NCBI RefSeq assembly: GCF_000165425.1
Contig: NW_001799630.1
Coordinates: 313,734-377,733 of the forward strand
DNA: 64,000 nucleotides
Direction of reading: 5' to 3'
Origin: Paramecium tetraurelia
Lineage: Eukaryota; Ciliophora; Oligohymenophorea; Peniculida; Parameciidae
Both the position numbers and the translations under genes were made by a program. This document shows, piece after piece, positions 23,067 through 37,307 of this stretch (position 1 is its first letter; each line of letters starts with the position of its first letter). The notes under the pieces are model-generated. The model saw only the letters and a list, made by a program, of their open reading frames with translations, had not been told where the DNA came from and made no database searches.

Positions 23067-25538
23067 ATGTAAAAGAAAAGGTTATCATCTGTTGACAGAA
23101 ACTTTATGTCTTCACTTCGGAAATATGAAGAATATCCCACATCAAAGTAAATGAATGCTTAAAAAAGAGAAGCATAATTATAAGAGCAATAATTGTTGAT
23201 TTAGGACATTCAAGCAAATATTTCAGATTTGGAACAGGGAAATTTTGTGAAATGCTTTACAAGTATAAATCTAATGTTTAATGATCCAAATTATTGCCTT
23301 CGAAAGCATATTACTTTTTAATTGTTTGTACCTGAAGAAAAAGATTTCATTGGATTTACAATATTGAACCAAAAGGAAATTTGGATTTTATTATTGCTAT
23401 ATTTTGACATAGTGAATTAGGATAAGAATTAATATGCCAGATATCTTTGGTAAAGCATAATTAAGAAAATGTCTGAATTTTTAAATTATGAACTAAGAGA
23501 AGAGGTTATAAATAAAGTCAAACTGTATAAATAATAGTCTAAAATAGCAATTAATTTTAATAAATAAGTTAATTAGCTAACAAATCATCGTTACTCTTTC
23601 CAGGAATATGATGATTAAAGCAAAGAAGGGAAGGAGATTAGTGATAATCTTAAGGAAATTGTATTTGATAAATCTAATATGGCAACATTGTCTGATAATT
23701 CAATAATTGAAAGAAGTTAAGTTTTAGAATAGAATATTGTGATAATGTATGATCAAGTTGATTCAGCAACAAATGAGGATGCATCAAATTATGGCCCAAA
23801 TAATAGTTCACTTGATTTGAATAACGATTTTGTAGAAATCACTTACCATAATTAAAATCCACACGATTTTCAAATACCAGATATTTCATTCTAATAGCAA
23901 TCATAGACAGAAGATTTAATAAAGAATACTATTTTAACAGATTAAGCTAGCAATTAAGTTGAGGTCTCTTTAATAGCGCAGATGGAACAATTAGGTTTAC
24001 AGGATAACTAATAATGTGATCAATTGAATAATGCTATTATTGTAGACAATGACAATGATATTCAGGATAGCTGTCAAAATTTAGAATTAGATTCAATCAG
24101 TTAGACTTCACTTGAAAATGTCAAAATCCAAGAATCATCAATATATTACTAGAAATTCTAAGAAGAAAATAAATCAACAGAGTATCTTGAAGATAATAAA
24201 GTTATCAAGAATTCTTAAGTAAATATTTCAGATTTTGAAAAAATCGATGAAGATTCAATTTCAAATCCTGATTAATTTTGTAAGAGATCTCACCATACTC
24301 CTCAATTTTCTATGAATTAATAGATTATTAATTAGGAAGTAATCGAGGAGTAAAAGAATTCAACCTAATAAGATGAACATTAAGAAATTCAGTTTTTAAA
24401 TTACGATGAACTATTAGCACATGATTAGGCTAAACAGATTTTGAAAAAAGACTTGGAACAATTGGAAAATGATTCAGGGGATGAAGATAATTAGATAGAA
24501 ACTAAGCAATAAGAGTCTAATAGAAAAAGGAGTTAATCATGTCTTGAAAATAGGGATATCATTAAAGTTGAATTATAATAATCTCCAAATAAGGTTAATT
24601 CAAAGAAAAAGACTATTGAAGATTACTTTAAACCTAAAAGCAGAAATGAGACAAAGGATTGCAATGCACTGGATGAATAATGTGTATAACAAGAGGAATT
24701 TCAATAATCTTCACATAATGAGAAAAGGAGAAAAAGTAGAATTAGCAAAATTATGCAATAATCAAATGCAAATTTACAACCTGATAATGAATATGATTTA
24801 TCTTCACAACAGCCATAAAGACAGTAGAATTTGGAACAATCTCATGATCTTGAATCTTAATAATTATCTTATCATAAAAAGAGAAAATCATCATTAGTTG
24901 ATATACAATATGATCAAAATTTTATGGAGAAACATGGATCAGGATATAGATTCGAAATTTAAAAGGCACCCAAAAGATTAAAAGAAAAATATTAAGTTGA
25001 AGAAATACTAGTCCCAAAGAGATCAAGCAAAAGAATTTAATATCCTCAGAGAAGTGACTTAGAAATATCTAAAATGATTATTGCTAATAATGAAATCTTG
25101 AATTATTTTACTCCTGCAGATCGATAGTCTTAACAGATATCGGAAGAAATTAATAATAGAGTTCATCCAATGACATATTTCCATTCTCTTCATAAGAATG
25201 ATAAAAATCAGATAATCGTTGTAAGTTATTGAACTATTTCCTTTTAGTTATCGAACAATTAAGAGCATTTTATTGATGATATCGTTGAGGTGGAGATTTG
25301 TATGCAAAATATAAATGATAATGAGAGTCATCATATAGTTAAGGTAATATAAATTATTAATTAGATTGTAAGTGGGTAATTAAATGGTTAAATAGCAATT
25401 GCACAAATAAAAAAATAGAGTTCTGAATAAATCATATTTGAGGATTACAACTTCTACAATAATTATCTCCACTTTCATCATTAACAACCATAGACTATCT
25501 ACTTACCATTAGGCAGCTATTTAATTAATTAAAATTGA
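23067..25538 (+). CDS. Gln/Asn-rich protein with weak CENP-C/Mif2-like features
   Basis: About 807 codons, with introns at 25221-25247 and 25344-25364. Residues 1-170 look folded (FVKCFTSINLMFNDPNYCLR). Residues 170-640 are very Gln/Asn/Asp/Ser-rich and probably disordered. Near residue 650 sits VPKRSSKRIQYPQRSD, which resembles the RRSxRxxxxP core of the CENP-C motif. The last 90 residues (ESHHIVKIVSGQLNGQIAIA ... QPQTIYLPLGSYLINQ) have a beta-rich, cupin-like look, again as in CENP-C/Mif2. The aromatic pair that follows the CENP-C motif elsewhere is absent. The order motif then C-terminal cupin is right, but each part is weak, so this is only a hypothesis. Confidence 0.65.
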
Positions 25539-25781
25539 CTATATTATATTTAGTATTAAAATATTAGCTAGAAATATTTCTAAAATATATGAGATTGGCT
25601 AAAACAGAAATTCTTTACAAGATTTTAAATGACTATACATTTTAATGCAAAAATCAAGTACAAATTTAAATTCAATCCAAAATGTGCTAGAAGCATTTCT
25701 GATGAACAATAATTATCAGAATTAAAACATATTTAAATATTTCTATATTATAATGGTTAGATTCATTAAATTAGATTTTAA

Positions 25782-28700
25782 ATGGAATCTTATTTTAAAT
25801 AGATGATTATGATCTTGCTAGCTATATCAATTTTCAATAGAGTCAATTCACAATAGACATATGAGAAAGTAACCTATTATCTAGACACAACTACATCGGC
25901 TCTAAACTTGACTTGCCAAGGTCAAACAAGGGTTTATCAATCAGCAATCTCAGGAACATGGAGTGTTATGTAATTCTAAATCAATACTGGTTATGGTTAT
26001 CTGAGCTTATTTTATACTTTGGAATTGCATACGCCAACTATTTTAAACAATGATATTATCTTTTTGGAAAGTGGCTAAATTGTATATACAATATAAAGAT
26101 TTGCTTCTGGATCAATTTTAACTAATTTCTGTTCTTCAACAAGTTATGTTCAATTTATTTAGTTTACTTCAAGCACTATGATGAATCAACAATAAGCTAC
26201 ACTCTATGTTAAAACTAATACTGCAATCACATTTTAGATTAAGAACTTAAATATTTATGCTGAGAGGTGTTAGTTGCATTGCAAAACATGTAATGAATTT
26301 AAATAATGCACTGAATGTATGCCAAATTTTACAATTGGTTAATGGGGACGATGTTAATGTGATTCGTCATTTCTAACTTATTACTAAGGATAATGTATTA
26401 CTTCATGTCCTGCTAATCATATTTTTGATGGTACTACATGTATTCAATACAGCTAATTAATAAATTTATTATATGATGATACAGCATCAAAATTTACGAT
26501 GTACCCAGACTACAATACAACTTAGAGAGAATGTAAAACTACTTTAGAAGGTAAATAAGTAGCAGGCCTATTTATTTAGAATGAAATTGTAGAATATAGA
26601 ATTAGTAATCCAACGGCTACACCTATCAATATTTAAATTGAAGCAGAGTTTTATCTTTTCAATCTCCAGTTAAAATAGTCTTTAGATTTGTTTCTCAAGT
26701 TAAATGATTACTTGATATCTAAAACCTTAATAATGAATACTATAGCAAGTCAATTATCAGCTTTAGTAACAATAAATCAACATTTATGTTATATAGTTGG
26801 ATTTGATTCTTGCCTAAGGTTTACCATAATATAAAAATTTGAGAATGTTTTAGATCCTTAATCAATCTAATTTTAATTAAATATTCCATTAGAAAGAAAG
26901 GAAATCACTTGGGCTATTTCCTCTATTAATGTTAATGCTGTTTATTTAAGTCCAATTACTTGCCCTTTTAAGAGATTTCAGAATGAATGTGTTGATGAAT
27001 GCCCAATAACTTCAAGGACTTCAGGTAGTGAATGTATTAGCATAATTAACGATTACAAATTTTCGAAAATATTATTGATTCAAAACACTGACAATTTTGC
27101 AATAAAATAACAATTCAACGTTTAGAATCCTTGTTATTTATTAGAAAATACAATAAGCTTAAATTGTAAATTTTATTTAAAACGGTATCTCTAAGGAGGT
27201 GAGTTGACGTGGAGAGATTACTAAATTAAATTGAAACTTAACAACCTGTCTCCTCATTATAAATTGAAACTATTTTTAAAGGCCATACTGATAGATCCTG
27301 TGGATAGTCAATAGAGTTTAATAGTGAGTATAGATGAAACCAAATATGTATTAAACAAAAATTCGCCCAATTCCTATTGTTTCAGTGGCGTAGTTACAGC
27401 AGGTTGTATAATTCAGGAAGATCTTGGTACATCAACTGCGGATTACTTAATTAACTTTGAACAAGAATTTGATCATTCGAATACTGATTTAGAGATTGGG
27501 TTTACTTGTAACATAAAGAGATTTGTTAACTCTTATTGTACAATGTATGATATAATAGTTCTTTAAGCAAATTGTCCTGAAAATTGTTAATATTGTACCT
27601 CAGATTCTGTTTGTATACAAGCAGAATAATATCTTTAAGTATTTTATGATTGCCCAAGTGAAGGCTATTATTATTCTTAGGGCGCTTGCTTGAGTTGTTT
27701 AAGCTTTTGTAAAACATGCACTGATGGTTTTTATTGTACGACTTGCAAGGATTAATATGTTAAATTTGGAAATTTATGTTTTTGCAAATTCAATTTAGCC
27801 TTGGCAACATACACTGATTGTTCAGAGGAGGATTGCCATCCCTCATGCTCAAAATGCTTAAGAAAACCTTATGCAGGTTATAATCACGCACTTTAATTCG
27901 CATCTTTGCTTTGTGCTAGTTGTGATAGAAATGAACATAAAGTTCTTAGTTTTGATATTTGTGAATGTTTCTAAGGCTATTATATGGATCAATTTAGTTA
28001 TCCAAACAAATGTATACTATGTAGAGAAACATGTAAAACTTGTTCTGATGCAACATCTTGTTTGACGTGTTTTCCAGAATAAAATAGAATACTACAAGAT
28101 TATCAATGTTAATGCATATAAGGCTATTTTGAAAATGGATTGGACTTTGCTTGTATAAAATGTAAACAGACTTGTAAATATTGTTTATACAAGGAGGAAT
28201 ATTGCACTAAATGTTACCCAGAATAATATAGATAGTTATCAATATAAAACACATGCATATGCTAAGCTGGATATTATGAAGACACTACTACAGAAATTTG
28301 TTTAAGTAATTTTATAATTGTATTTTTTAGAATGTAGTGATTATTGTAATACTTGTTCAGACTTTTCAATCTGCACATCATGCAATGATTTTCAATTCAG
28401 GACATTGGATTTACGTACTAAATAGTGTATATGTTAATCAGGCTATTACGATATCTAATAATTAGATTGTTCACCATGTTACTATGCCTGCAGCAAGTGT
28501 AACAATTCTGATCTTATATCCTAATGTACTGCATGTCCTAATTCAAGGTAGAAATCAGCCCATAATATTGAAACTTTTGAATGTAAATGTAAAAAGGGGT
28601 ATTTTGATGATGGATATTTGGAATGTCTACCTTGTAATAGTATGATCAATCCACCAATTACACATTATTGTTACTCTCATTGTGGAGATCTGATCATCTA

Positions 28701-30876
28701 ATGGAATGAAGAGTGTGATGATGGAAACTTAGATCCAAGAGATGGATGCAATCAGTGTTTTCTATAAAATCCTAATTGCATTGATAATATCTGTTTATAA
28801 TGTTAAAACAACAAATGTCTTTAATGTATAGATGGATATTATTTAAATAATGATTATGCATGTATTCAATGTTCTGATGAATGTTCTAAGTGTGAATCTT
28901 CATAGAATAATTGTACATAATGTAAGTTTAACAAACTAAGCACTGATAAATGCTTAAATTGTTCCTAAGAGTAAGGTTTTGTCCAAATAGATGACGAGTG
29001 TTTTAGTATATGTGGAGATGGTATTCGAACATTTTAGGAGTTTTGTGATGATGGAAATCAATTAATAGGAGATGGCTGTGATTAGTACTGTAATGTAGAA
29101 GATGGCTATATTTGCAATCTTCAATGCGAAAAGATTAACTATCTTGAAATTCTGCTGAAGGAAGATCATTTAGACACTATTTATGATTCCATTAGAACAA
29201 TCGAATTGAAACTCAATCAAGAAGTTAAGATTGCTACAAATAATTCTATAATAGATTTTATCAAAATTACCTCTACTACTCCTAATCTTATATTAACTGT
29301 CATAAACGTTAAGGACTATTCGTCTTTTAAAAATGATTATTTTAATGTCGGTTTAGATTTGTCTATAGAATTGAATTCATCTGCAATTTCTCCAAACATT
29401 ACAGTAACTATTTAAAATTATACTCTTTTTACTAATTAGCAAGGGTATACCTTTAAAACTAACAATGCGTCAATATAATTGATTGATTTCATCAAGCAGG
29501 ATCAATTTGTCCTTAAAAATAGTCAAAATTTAATTTAAATGAGTTCATATTTCCTTTATATATTATTAGGATTAGCAATCCTAGCCATGATATTCGGAGG
29601 TTTGGACATATTTTGGAATCTTTTGGATACTTTGTAACTAATTTGTTATTTAAAATATTTTAATGTATCCTACCCTTATAATCTTTAATACTATTTCACT
29701 ATTTTTGGGTTTGCTGAATTTGACTTTATTAAATCTTACTTTGATTTTGAATACTTGATTACTCAATATGTAGACACTCCAGAAGCTGATCCAAAATTTA
29801 ATTCAGAAGGGTATTCTACTGTTTTTTTAATTAATATAATTTCTGTCCTTTTTGTATTTCTAACTACTAGTGCTACTTTTATGATTATAAAAGCCCTATT
29901 GTACTTTATAAATAAAATTACAAAAGACTTTTCTGAAGATATGATATTAAACGAAAGAGAAAAAATTAATTTATTCACTTTTCTATTTTACAAAATGGCT
30001 AATAGTTGCTAAAAATATTTCCTAAAAATTGTGACGGAGTTTAAAAGTGCAATCATTAGAACTTTTATGGCTTCTGCCTATGATTTAAACATAGCTATCT
30101 TTTTGTAATTTAAGGATATACATTTTGATCACCCTATATTAAGATTGAGTAGTATTTGTGCTATTTTTGTGTTTTTTTTGGAAGTATATTTTATCTATAA
30201 TGGTTTCGTATTTATGAGTAAGGACTAAGCAATATATAAGTTACCGAATACCAAATAAAATTATGGGTCACTTTTTGAAGGTTTAAATTTAGAAAGAAAT
30301 CGTTTCAATTATTATTTTAATCTATTCATTGTTGTTAAAAAGGTTGCTTTCATAGCCTTGCTAGTGTTTCTGTATAACACTCCCTGTTTATAAATTAGCT
30401 TAGTGTCTCTATTAAGTTTAACTCAAGGTTTATTTTTATTCTTTAATCAATCATTGGAAGATCATAATGAGCTTACTAAATAAATTACTTGTGAAATTAT
30501 TTTATGGATAGCAGAAATTTTAATTTTGACATTTGGGTTTAATGAGTAAAGTAATATTTTGAATCGTTTGTAAATTCTAAATATTGGATGGATCGTAATG
30601 GGATTTTTATCCCTAATAATATTTGTTTAATTAATAATTGATTGCAGACAACACTTTTAGTTCCTTAATGAAAAATATCTATTGCTCAAAAAATTAAGAC
30701 TTTGGTTTCAATAATATTTTAAATAGGATGAAGTTCAATCATCCTTATATACTGATTCTAGTTAGTTTTCGATAATATTTCATAAAAAGCAAAAATAATT
30801 ACCAAACATTCCGTCAGTTTAAGGCTCAGAGAAGTAAATAAATCAACGTCGTATTGTCTCTTTTAATTTGAGGTGA
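25782..30876 (+). CDS. Giant cysteine-rich multispan membrane protein with DUF4215-type repeats
   Basis: About 1,689 codons with one intron at 28306-28330. After an N-terminal hydrophobic segment (MIMILLAISIF) come about 550 residues with few cysteines. Then follow about 700 residues of furin-like/EGF-like CxxC repeats (CKTCTDGFYCTTCKD, CKQTCKYCLYKEEYCTKCY). Two units match the DUF4215 Cys-rich repeat: CGDLIIQWNEECDDGN and CGDGIRTFQEFCDDGN. The C-terminal 400 residues hold several transmembrane segments (YFLYILLGLAILAMIF, VFLINIISVLFVFLTT, ICAIFVFFLEVYFIY). This architecture is common in ciliate and other protist surface proteins. A receptor or adhesion role at the cell or ciliary surface is inferred. 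The topology suggests a large extracellular N-terminal domain. Confidence 0.8.
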
Positions 30877-31136
30877 ATTATGGATGATTGTATACTATTT
30901 AATTGGTTATATTGCATTAATCTAAATAATTATTAATTTCTTAATTTGTTTTTATGTATCTAAGATCATAAATATATCTTTAGTTTTATAAATTCACAAT
31001 ATGGTTAAATTTTAATAAAATTATATTTTTATAGATGTACTTTAATTATCATAGAGGAAGGGTGTAATAATATGATTTGAGATTTAGAATAAAATAATTT
31101 TAAAACTAGCAGATGACAAAAATTATAAAATCAATA

Positions 31137-31469
31137 TCATGATGTTAATTTAACAAATGTAGGTAAACGTCTCCATTTTGTTTCCGTACAAGTTAAATTC
31201 TCATCTAAAATAAATTTAAAGTGGGGAAAATAAGAAGTCTCAGGAATTCTATTATAATAAAGATAGCCATACAATTCAATCGCATTGAATTCTTCTTCTA
31301 AATTTTTGTTAATGAACAAATTTGATGGATTAAGTAAATCAACAACTTCAGTATAACTAATATTTTGAGGACGATTAGTCTTTTTGGATGTAGCATTGCT
31401 TTTCTTTTTTTTTCTAGTCTGCCCTTCTAAAGAATCATTGGTTGACAAAGATCTCAAAGAGTCATTCAT
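31137..31469 (-). CDS. Unknown small protein of 110 residues
   Basis: The frame starting MNDSLRSLSTNDSLEGQTRK at 31469 runs to TGA 31137-31139. It has a Lys/Ser/Thr-rich N terminus and a folded-looking C terminus (NAIELYGYLYYNRIPETSYF, KWRRLPTFVKLTS). The same frame is open for 30 more codons upstream, but that part is hydrophobic and low quality (INIFIIYLTANF) and may be an intron or chance. No family is recognised. Confidence 0.55.
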   Translation of the reverse strand: MNDSLRSLSTNDSLEGQTRKKKKSNATSKKTNRPQNISYTEVVDLLNPSNLFINKNLEEEFNAIELYGYLYYNRIPETSYFPHFKFILDENLTCTETKWRRLPTFVKLTS

Positions 31470-32157
31470 GAAATTAGCAGTTAGATATATAATAAAAATA
31501 TTAATCAAATTAAAAGTCTCAACGATAATTTCTTTACTTTCATAGCAATTTATCAAAGACACCTAATAATATCTAATTCTATCTAATACAAAAGAGATTC
31601 TTTTAATGACATAATTACGGGTGAAGAAGTTCTACAAATAGATTTCAAAGAGAGACACTTTCAATCAATTCTTCATCTTTGATAAATTATAAGATATCGG
31701 ATTAAAATGGTATATCAGCATTAATATACTAGTATTAAGTATGTTATTTTAATATAGAACTATCATTTTCTTTGAATTCGAGTTCTTAAAATAATTCTAA
31801 GAAAATAAATATATTGATAATATTTGGAACTATTACTAAAATATGTGATAACATACTAACAATTCAAATTAATACTATTATGATAATTTATCATATTTAA
31901 TCATTTTAATAAATCAGAAAAAAAATGAAAAAAAGTCTTTCAAATAATAATTATAATCTATTATTCCATCCCACACAGTATAGAATTGATATATAATTGC
32001 ATAACCACTTAAATTTGAACTAAGAAATTATTAAATAAATTAGTGATATCTAAAAGTATGATTTTATTGAACATTCATTATATATAATTAAGGAAATTGA
32101 AAATTATAATTAAATTTTTAACAAATAAATACTTAAATTAAATTTATTTAAATTAAA
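31470..32157. other. Intergenic stretch
   Basis: AT-rich region between divergent genes, presumably with promoters for both. A minus-strand frame at about 31608 (MSLKESLLYQIELD) is short and could be an upstream exon of the neighbouring small gene. Nothing else is visible. Confidence 0.4.
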
Positions 32158-35100
32158 ATGTATATTGATGAATTGCCGGTTGGATAATAAAAGCAAAATT
32201 TCATGGTGGAAGAGTTCCCTCCAGGTAAGTTACATCAAATAAATTAGATTTCGATCCTTAGTAATTTGATAAAGTTGATTTGCCATTGAAGTAAAGAATA
32301 AAATCAAAGGTTTGGAAAGTAAGACTTCAAGCATACGAGGAATTGGCAAATGAGTAAGAAATTGAGTATGAGTGCATTTTATAAATAACACAGGATATAC
32401 ATGTTTAATGCCAAGAGAAGGCTCTCTAAATAGCACTAAAATATTTTGAATAGCATCATTAACTAGAATCTTCACAACAGAAAGAGATAATAAAAGTGTT
32501 GATAGAAAAAGTGTTAATATAATAGAAATTAAAACAAAATGGATATTAATTGGCCATTATACTCTTTCCATATTGTAAATAAGCTATTTTTGAAATTATA
32601 ATTGCAGAGTTAACTCATAAAAATCCTAAAATAGTGTAAGCAACCATCAGTCTGTTATTGGAGTTACTTCAATAATATGGTGTCAAGAAATTAGATAATT
32701 TAAAACCTTTTTTCCCCATCCTATCAAAACTAACGGAGGCATAGTAAACTACAATAAAGGTTGATGCAATATCCTTTTATAAAGAAGTGACAAGATGGTT
32801 TGGAAAGAACATTGAAGCATTTTTTAGTGGATTGAATGAGAAACTCCAATAAGAGCTAAAGAAAATTGCAGAAACAATAACAGAAGTTCAAAAAGCACCT
32901 AGTCAAGATGGGGATTTTGAAACAGGAAATTAATAATTGTATGATTTGGCAGAAGCAGTTGAAGTATTTCCTAAATTCACAGATTCTTGGTGTGAAAAGG
33001 TTTTTTAACTTGAGAAATGGTAAGAGAAAAAGGAACAATTAGAAAATTTATAAAAAGCATGCTCGGTAACAAAAATGATACCATCACCAAATGTGTATTC
33101 AATTGTATAACTTTTGAAGAAATTAATCAACGAGTAAAACATAGCCATATGTATAATGAGTATAAAGATAGCTGGACTTTTGGCTAATGGATTAAGAAAG
33201 AATTTCGGTTAGTATGTTAAAATACTAATACAACCATTATTCGCAAGACTTAAGGATAAAAAGTAAAGTATAGTTGATGATACAATAATATCATTAAAAA
33301 AGTTCTTCCATTGTTGTACACTTGATGATCTATTTGAAGAAATTAAGGCTTTATTAGATGATAAGGCATCCAGCCCAAAACTTAATGCTTTTTTACTGGT
33401 AGAGTATTGTTTAGATGAAATCACAAAAGATAAACTAGTTAAACTTCATTGTATAAAATAATTGGTTCCAATTTGTAAGAAATTAAGTGACGATGGAAAT
33501 GCGGAAGTCAGAAGCAAAGCAATTATGTTATTGGCTAAAGTATCTGTATAACTGTATAATGGTTCAATGGCTCGATAGATCTAAAGGGAGACAAATTTAC
33601 AAAGTATCAAGCCCAAGTTAACATTTATCTTGAAGGAATTAAAGCTCTATAAGGCAATAGTACAGAAATCTAATGTACACAGAAATCAACTTAATAATAA
33701 AATAAAGAAAATATCTAATAAAATTAACAAGTCATTACTTCAAAACCAGAAGTTACTCATTAAACTAAGCCGTAACCCATAGTACAACAATAAGGTAATT
33801 AGGAAGGCCTAAGATTTAAAGTATCAATCTACAATGACTACTAACTAAGTTGAGGTGTTTTTAAAATAGTATAAAACAAAAAATAAGGATATGAATGAAC
33901 TTGGAAATATTTTATTAACTATTAATTAATAATCTAAGTAAATTTTAACATTCATTATGGATTACATTGTTGAGAAATTAGGAGATTAAAAATAACTTTG
34001 CTATTAACTATTTGAAAAATGCTTCTAATCATATAAGCCAAATCATATATCTCAACTTATAATCAGCTTTAAGAATGCTCCTACTTAGGTGTAATTAATT
34101 GAAGTCTTGACTTTATTACTTAAATACATTCCTTTAAGTGATAAAACAATTGATTAATAGTTAATTTCAGAATTTTTAAAAGGTTTTCAAAATCAATCAA
34201 ACTAAAAGGCGAAGCTACTTGTAATTGATTGCTAGAATGCATTAAAATAATTGTTTGAAATAAAAAAGGTTCCATCAGAAACAAAACCAGCAATTCCATT
34301 TTCATTGACATAATTTAGTGATCTATAAATTGAACGATTGAAAGAACAATTAAAAGTACCTTAAATCCCTTAGAATTTATATGATAAATTGTTTAGTTAC
34401 AATCCTTAATAAAATTTAGCTGCTGCATCTTATGTCAGATAAAAAATTGCATAGCCAGCTGAATTCACAGAAATCTTTTTTAAATGGGGCTATTTAATCT
34501 CATGGTTTAAGGAAAGCATCCCTTTGCAAACAGAAATAATGATGCTATTTTAACATCTGACTTCTTAGCATAAACTCACATAACTGGAGCATTAAATTAT
34601 AACGTATTACATTAAAATGATGATCTTATTATATATAAGAAATGGAATGCCAAAATTAGCTCAAAGAACTTTGCCATTACTTATGAATTTATTAGCAGAA
34701 TCACAGAAATAAATTACTTAAATATAACAATTAGCTTAATTTGATGAATTTGATGATGTCTCCAATTCATAAGCTAATTAAATAATTAAATAAATGCAAG
34801 ACAAAATCTCTGAATGGAATTGTAATTCTTAATTATAGTAAAAATCTATCCTAATTTACTTAATGTCATTTATAAATAAAGAGGATATTTTGAAAGAAAA
34901 GATTCTAGAGTAGAGAAAGCCATCAATTAGGCTTGAAGGCATCTTAACTTCAAATATTGATTGTTAAAACAAATAAGAATTAGTCTAAAGTTCTCAAAAA
35001 CTTCTTTAAAAGTAGCTTTCTGATAAAATAATGACTTTTCCAAGTTGTTCATAAAAGAAATTGTTATAGTAATAAAATTTTAATTTACAATAAAATCAAA

Positions 35101-36152
35101 GTATAAACAGTGGGAACAAAAATATCAGTTCTTCTTAAATTCTAAATGTGAAAGAAAATGAACATGATATAATTTTGAGAAGCTTTAATTAGATGTATTA
35201 TAAATTCAGAGAAACCAATTGTATTGAGAATTCTTAAAGCTTTGCAGAACAAATCATATTTCTATTAGGCGCTCTTTTTAATGATGAATGCTATGATAAA
35301 ATGAATGAGTTCTTGGAGAAATTGATTCATATCTTATCATCAAATCACTTTTACAAAAGCATTTCGTATCAATAATTTTATGTTATTTTTGATACTTTAA
35401 TATTTAAAATGGTTGAATAATCAACTAAAAATAATGTTAAGGATGGAGCATAGAAATGCTGTTATAATTTAATCAATTCAAATTTAATCAAGATTTTAAA
35501 CAATCAAGATTTATGTAATCTATATTTAGCTTTCCTGGATATATTAATAAAAGTAAAAGAATCTGACACTTAAACCAAATAATTTTATGTATTAGTAACC
35601 AAATGTTTAAGTAAATCTGCAGATCAATTAAAGGGATAATTCTAATGGTCCTAAGTGTAAGCAATTTTGGAAAAAATTCATTAATATTTGAGTAAATCTC
35701 AACAACCTTAAGTAAACCTTGAATACACCCAATATCATAATTGCTTATTGAATGCTCTCAAAACTACAGTAGTATTTTTCTTTAACTACAATGATGGTAT
35801 TAAAGTGTATTAATTTATCATGCAAAACACTAATGAAACCTCAATTTTAAGATAATGGATATTAGAGGTATAAGAAAAGAATAATACTCATCTAATAGTA
35901 GATTTAGCTAAATATCGAAGATCAAGAGACACAAATTTTACTCAAATAGTTGAATTACTCAAAATTGATTTTGATAAAACTGTAGAATAATTTGTACCCA
36001 TTGTAAGAAGATAAAATATAAATTGGAAACCTCTAGTTTAATTTTTGAATTCTGATCAAATAAAATTTATAGAATAGAGATTAGAATAGACATCGCATAT
36101 GAATATTTTAGAAAAAAAAGTTGGTGAATTGGAAAAGATGCTTAATTAATGA
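32158..36152 (+). CDS. XMAP215/Dis1/CKAP5-family TOG-repeat protein
   Basis: These proteins bind tubulin dimers through TOG domains and speed microtubule growth at plus ends. After a short leader with a 23-nt intron (32225-32247), the first TOG domain starts FDPQQFDKVDLPLKQRIKSK with VWKVRLQAYEELAN, the classic HEAT A helix of TOG1. HEAT-like helices continue (KNPKIVQATISLLLELLQQY, LDDKASSPKLNAFLLVEYCL, GNAEVRSKAIMLLAKVSV). A basic Lys/Asn/Gln-rich linker follows near residue 500, then further helical repeats and a C-terminal coiled coil (KKVGELEKMLNQ). There are 1,323 codons in total, shorter than animal CKAP5 (about 2,000), which fits two or three TOG arrays. Expected sites are spindle and basal bodies. 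Confidence 0.85.
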
Positions 36153-36761
36153 AATTATAATTAAAACTTTTAAAGTAATATTTACTTTCTTGATAGTAGT
36201 AATTCTATGATTTTTTTTTGTTTAATTCTAATTTATTTTATTAATTAAGTGCTTTATAATTTATATATAATTCCATGTAATTTTCAATAATATAAAGGAT
36301 AATTAATATTAACATCTAAATTATTTGATGGCAATTCTGGAACCTATTTTGTATGTAAATAATAAAAATATCTGTTTTGGTAAAAATTAAGGTTGATATA
36401 TTAATTAAAATTTCCAATATATATTAGAATATTATTCCATTTTGGCACTAAAAAAATACAATTTTATCTACGTAGATTATGATAAACTTGGATACAAGTA
36501 TTTAAATAGATGACCATTCAAAGATCTAAATTATCGCTTAATTTTTATTTAATATTAATAATTTCAAATTGAAAATCTATATATATTTAGCAATAACTGA
36601 TGCTTAGAAGTGATTTTTTTTAATTCTTTTCATCCCCATTATTATTAGTAGCCATTCCGTGATTATTTCTGTATCTCCTTGTTTAGCATAAATAATAATA
36701 TTTGATAGATAGAAAGAAACTTAAAATCAATTGAAATGAGAATTAATTTATTATCAATTAA
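36153..36761. other. Intergenic stretch between converging genes
   Basis: AT-rich; I see no supported frame or RNA. It contains only the 3' flanks of the two converging genes. Confidence 0.5.
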
Positions 36762-37307
36762 TCAACTTTCATCATTATTTAATTACAACCAGCCACAAAT
36801 AAATGGTTCTGTAGGTTCTGTTTTTTATGGAGGATCTTCAAAATATTTTTTTGTGCTTCTCAATTTTTTTTGATAAATTTGATTTGATAAATTATCTAAA
36901 GTCAATGGTTTATCCTATTTTTCGTTGATTAGCCCTGATCTTTGTGATTAGTTTTTTTATCCCATGACTTTTATTTCTTAATTTGTTACTTTTCTAATTA
37001 ATAACGAGAGTCTCAATTCTTGCTCTGTGGGATGTGAAATTTTAGGTTTTAACTTTTATTTTGGTTTGATACTCTCCAAAGCGTGAATATTTATATTAGA
37101 GGGTTAATTAATTTAAGTGTCATATCGAAATGAACGTGATTAATGCCTTTTATCTTCATTGATAGGTGGTAATTTTTGGACAATTTTGTTAACATACAAT
37201 TTGCTAAATTCATTGGTATTATCATTATAGTGATTTCTATCTTAGTATTTTTAGTAGTGAAATGATTATTTGTTTCTTTGATATAGAAATCGACTTGTTA
37301 GACTCAT
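36762..37307 (-). CDS. Unknown basic protein of 181 residues
   Basis: A single frame from ATG 37307 (MSLTSRFLYQRNKQSFHYQK) to TGA 36762-36764. It is Gln/Asn/Lys/Arg-rich and mostly disordered in appearance. A short conserved-looking block is PTEQELRLSLLIRKVTNQ near residue 95, and the C terminus is PFICGWLQLNNDES. There are no membrane or zinc motifs. It diverges from the tRNA-Cys gene, 126 nt away. Confidence 0.55.
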
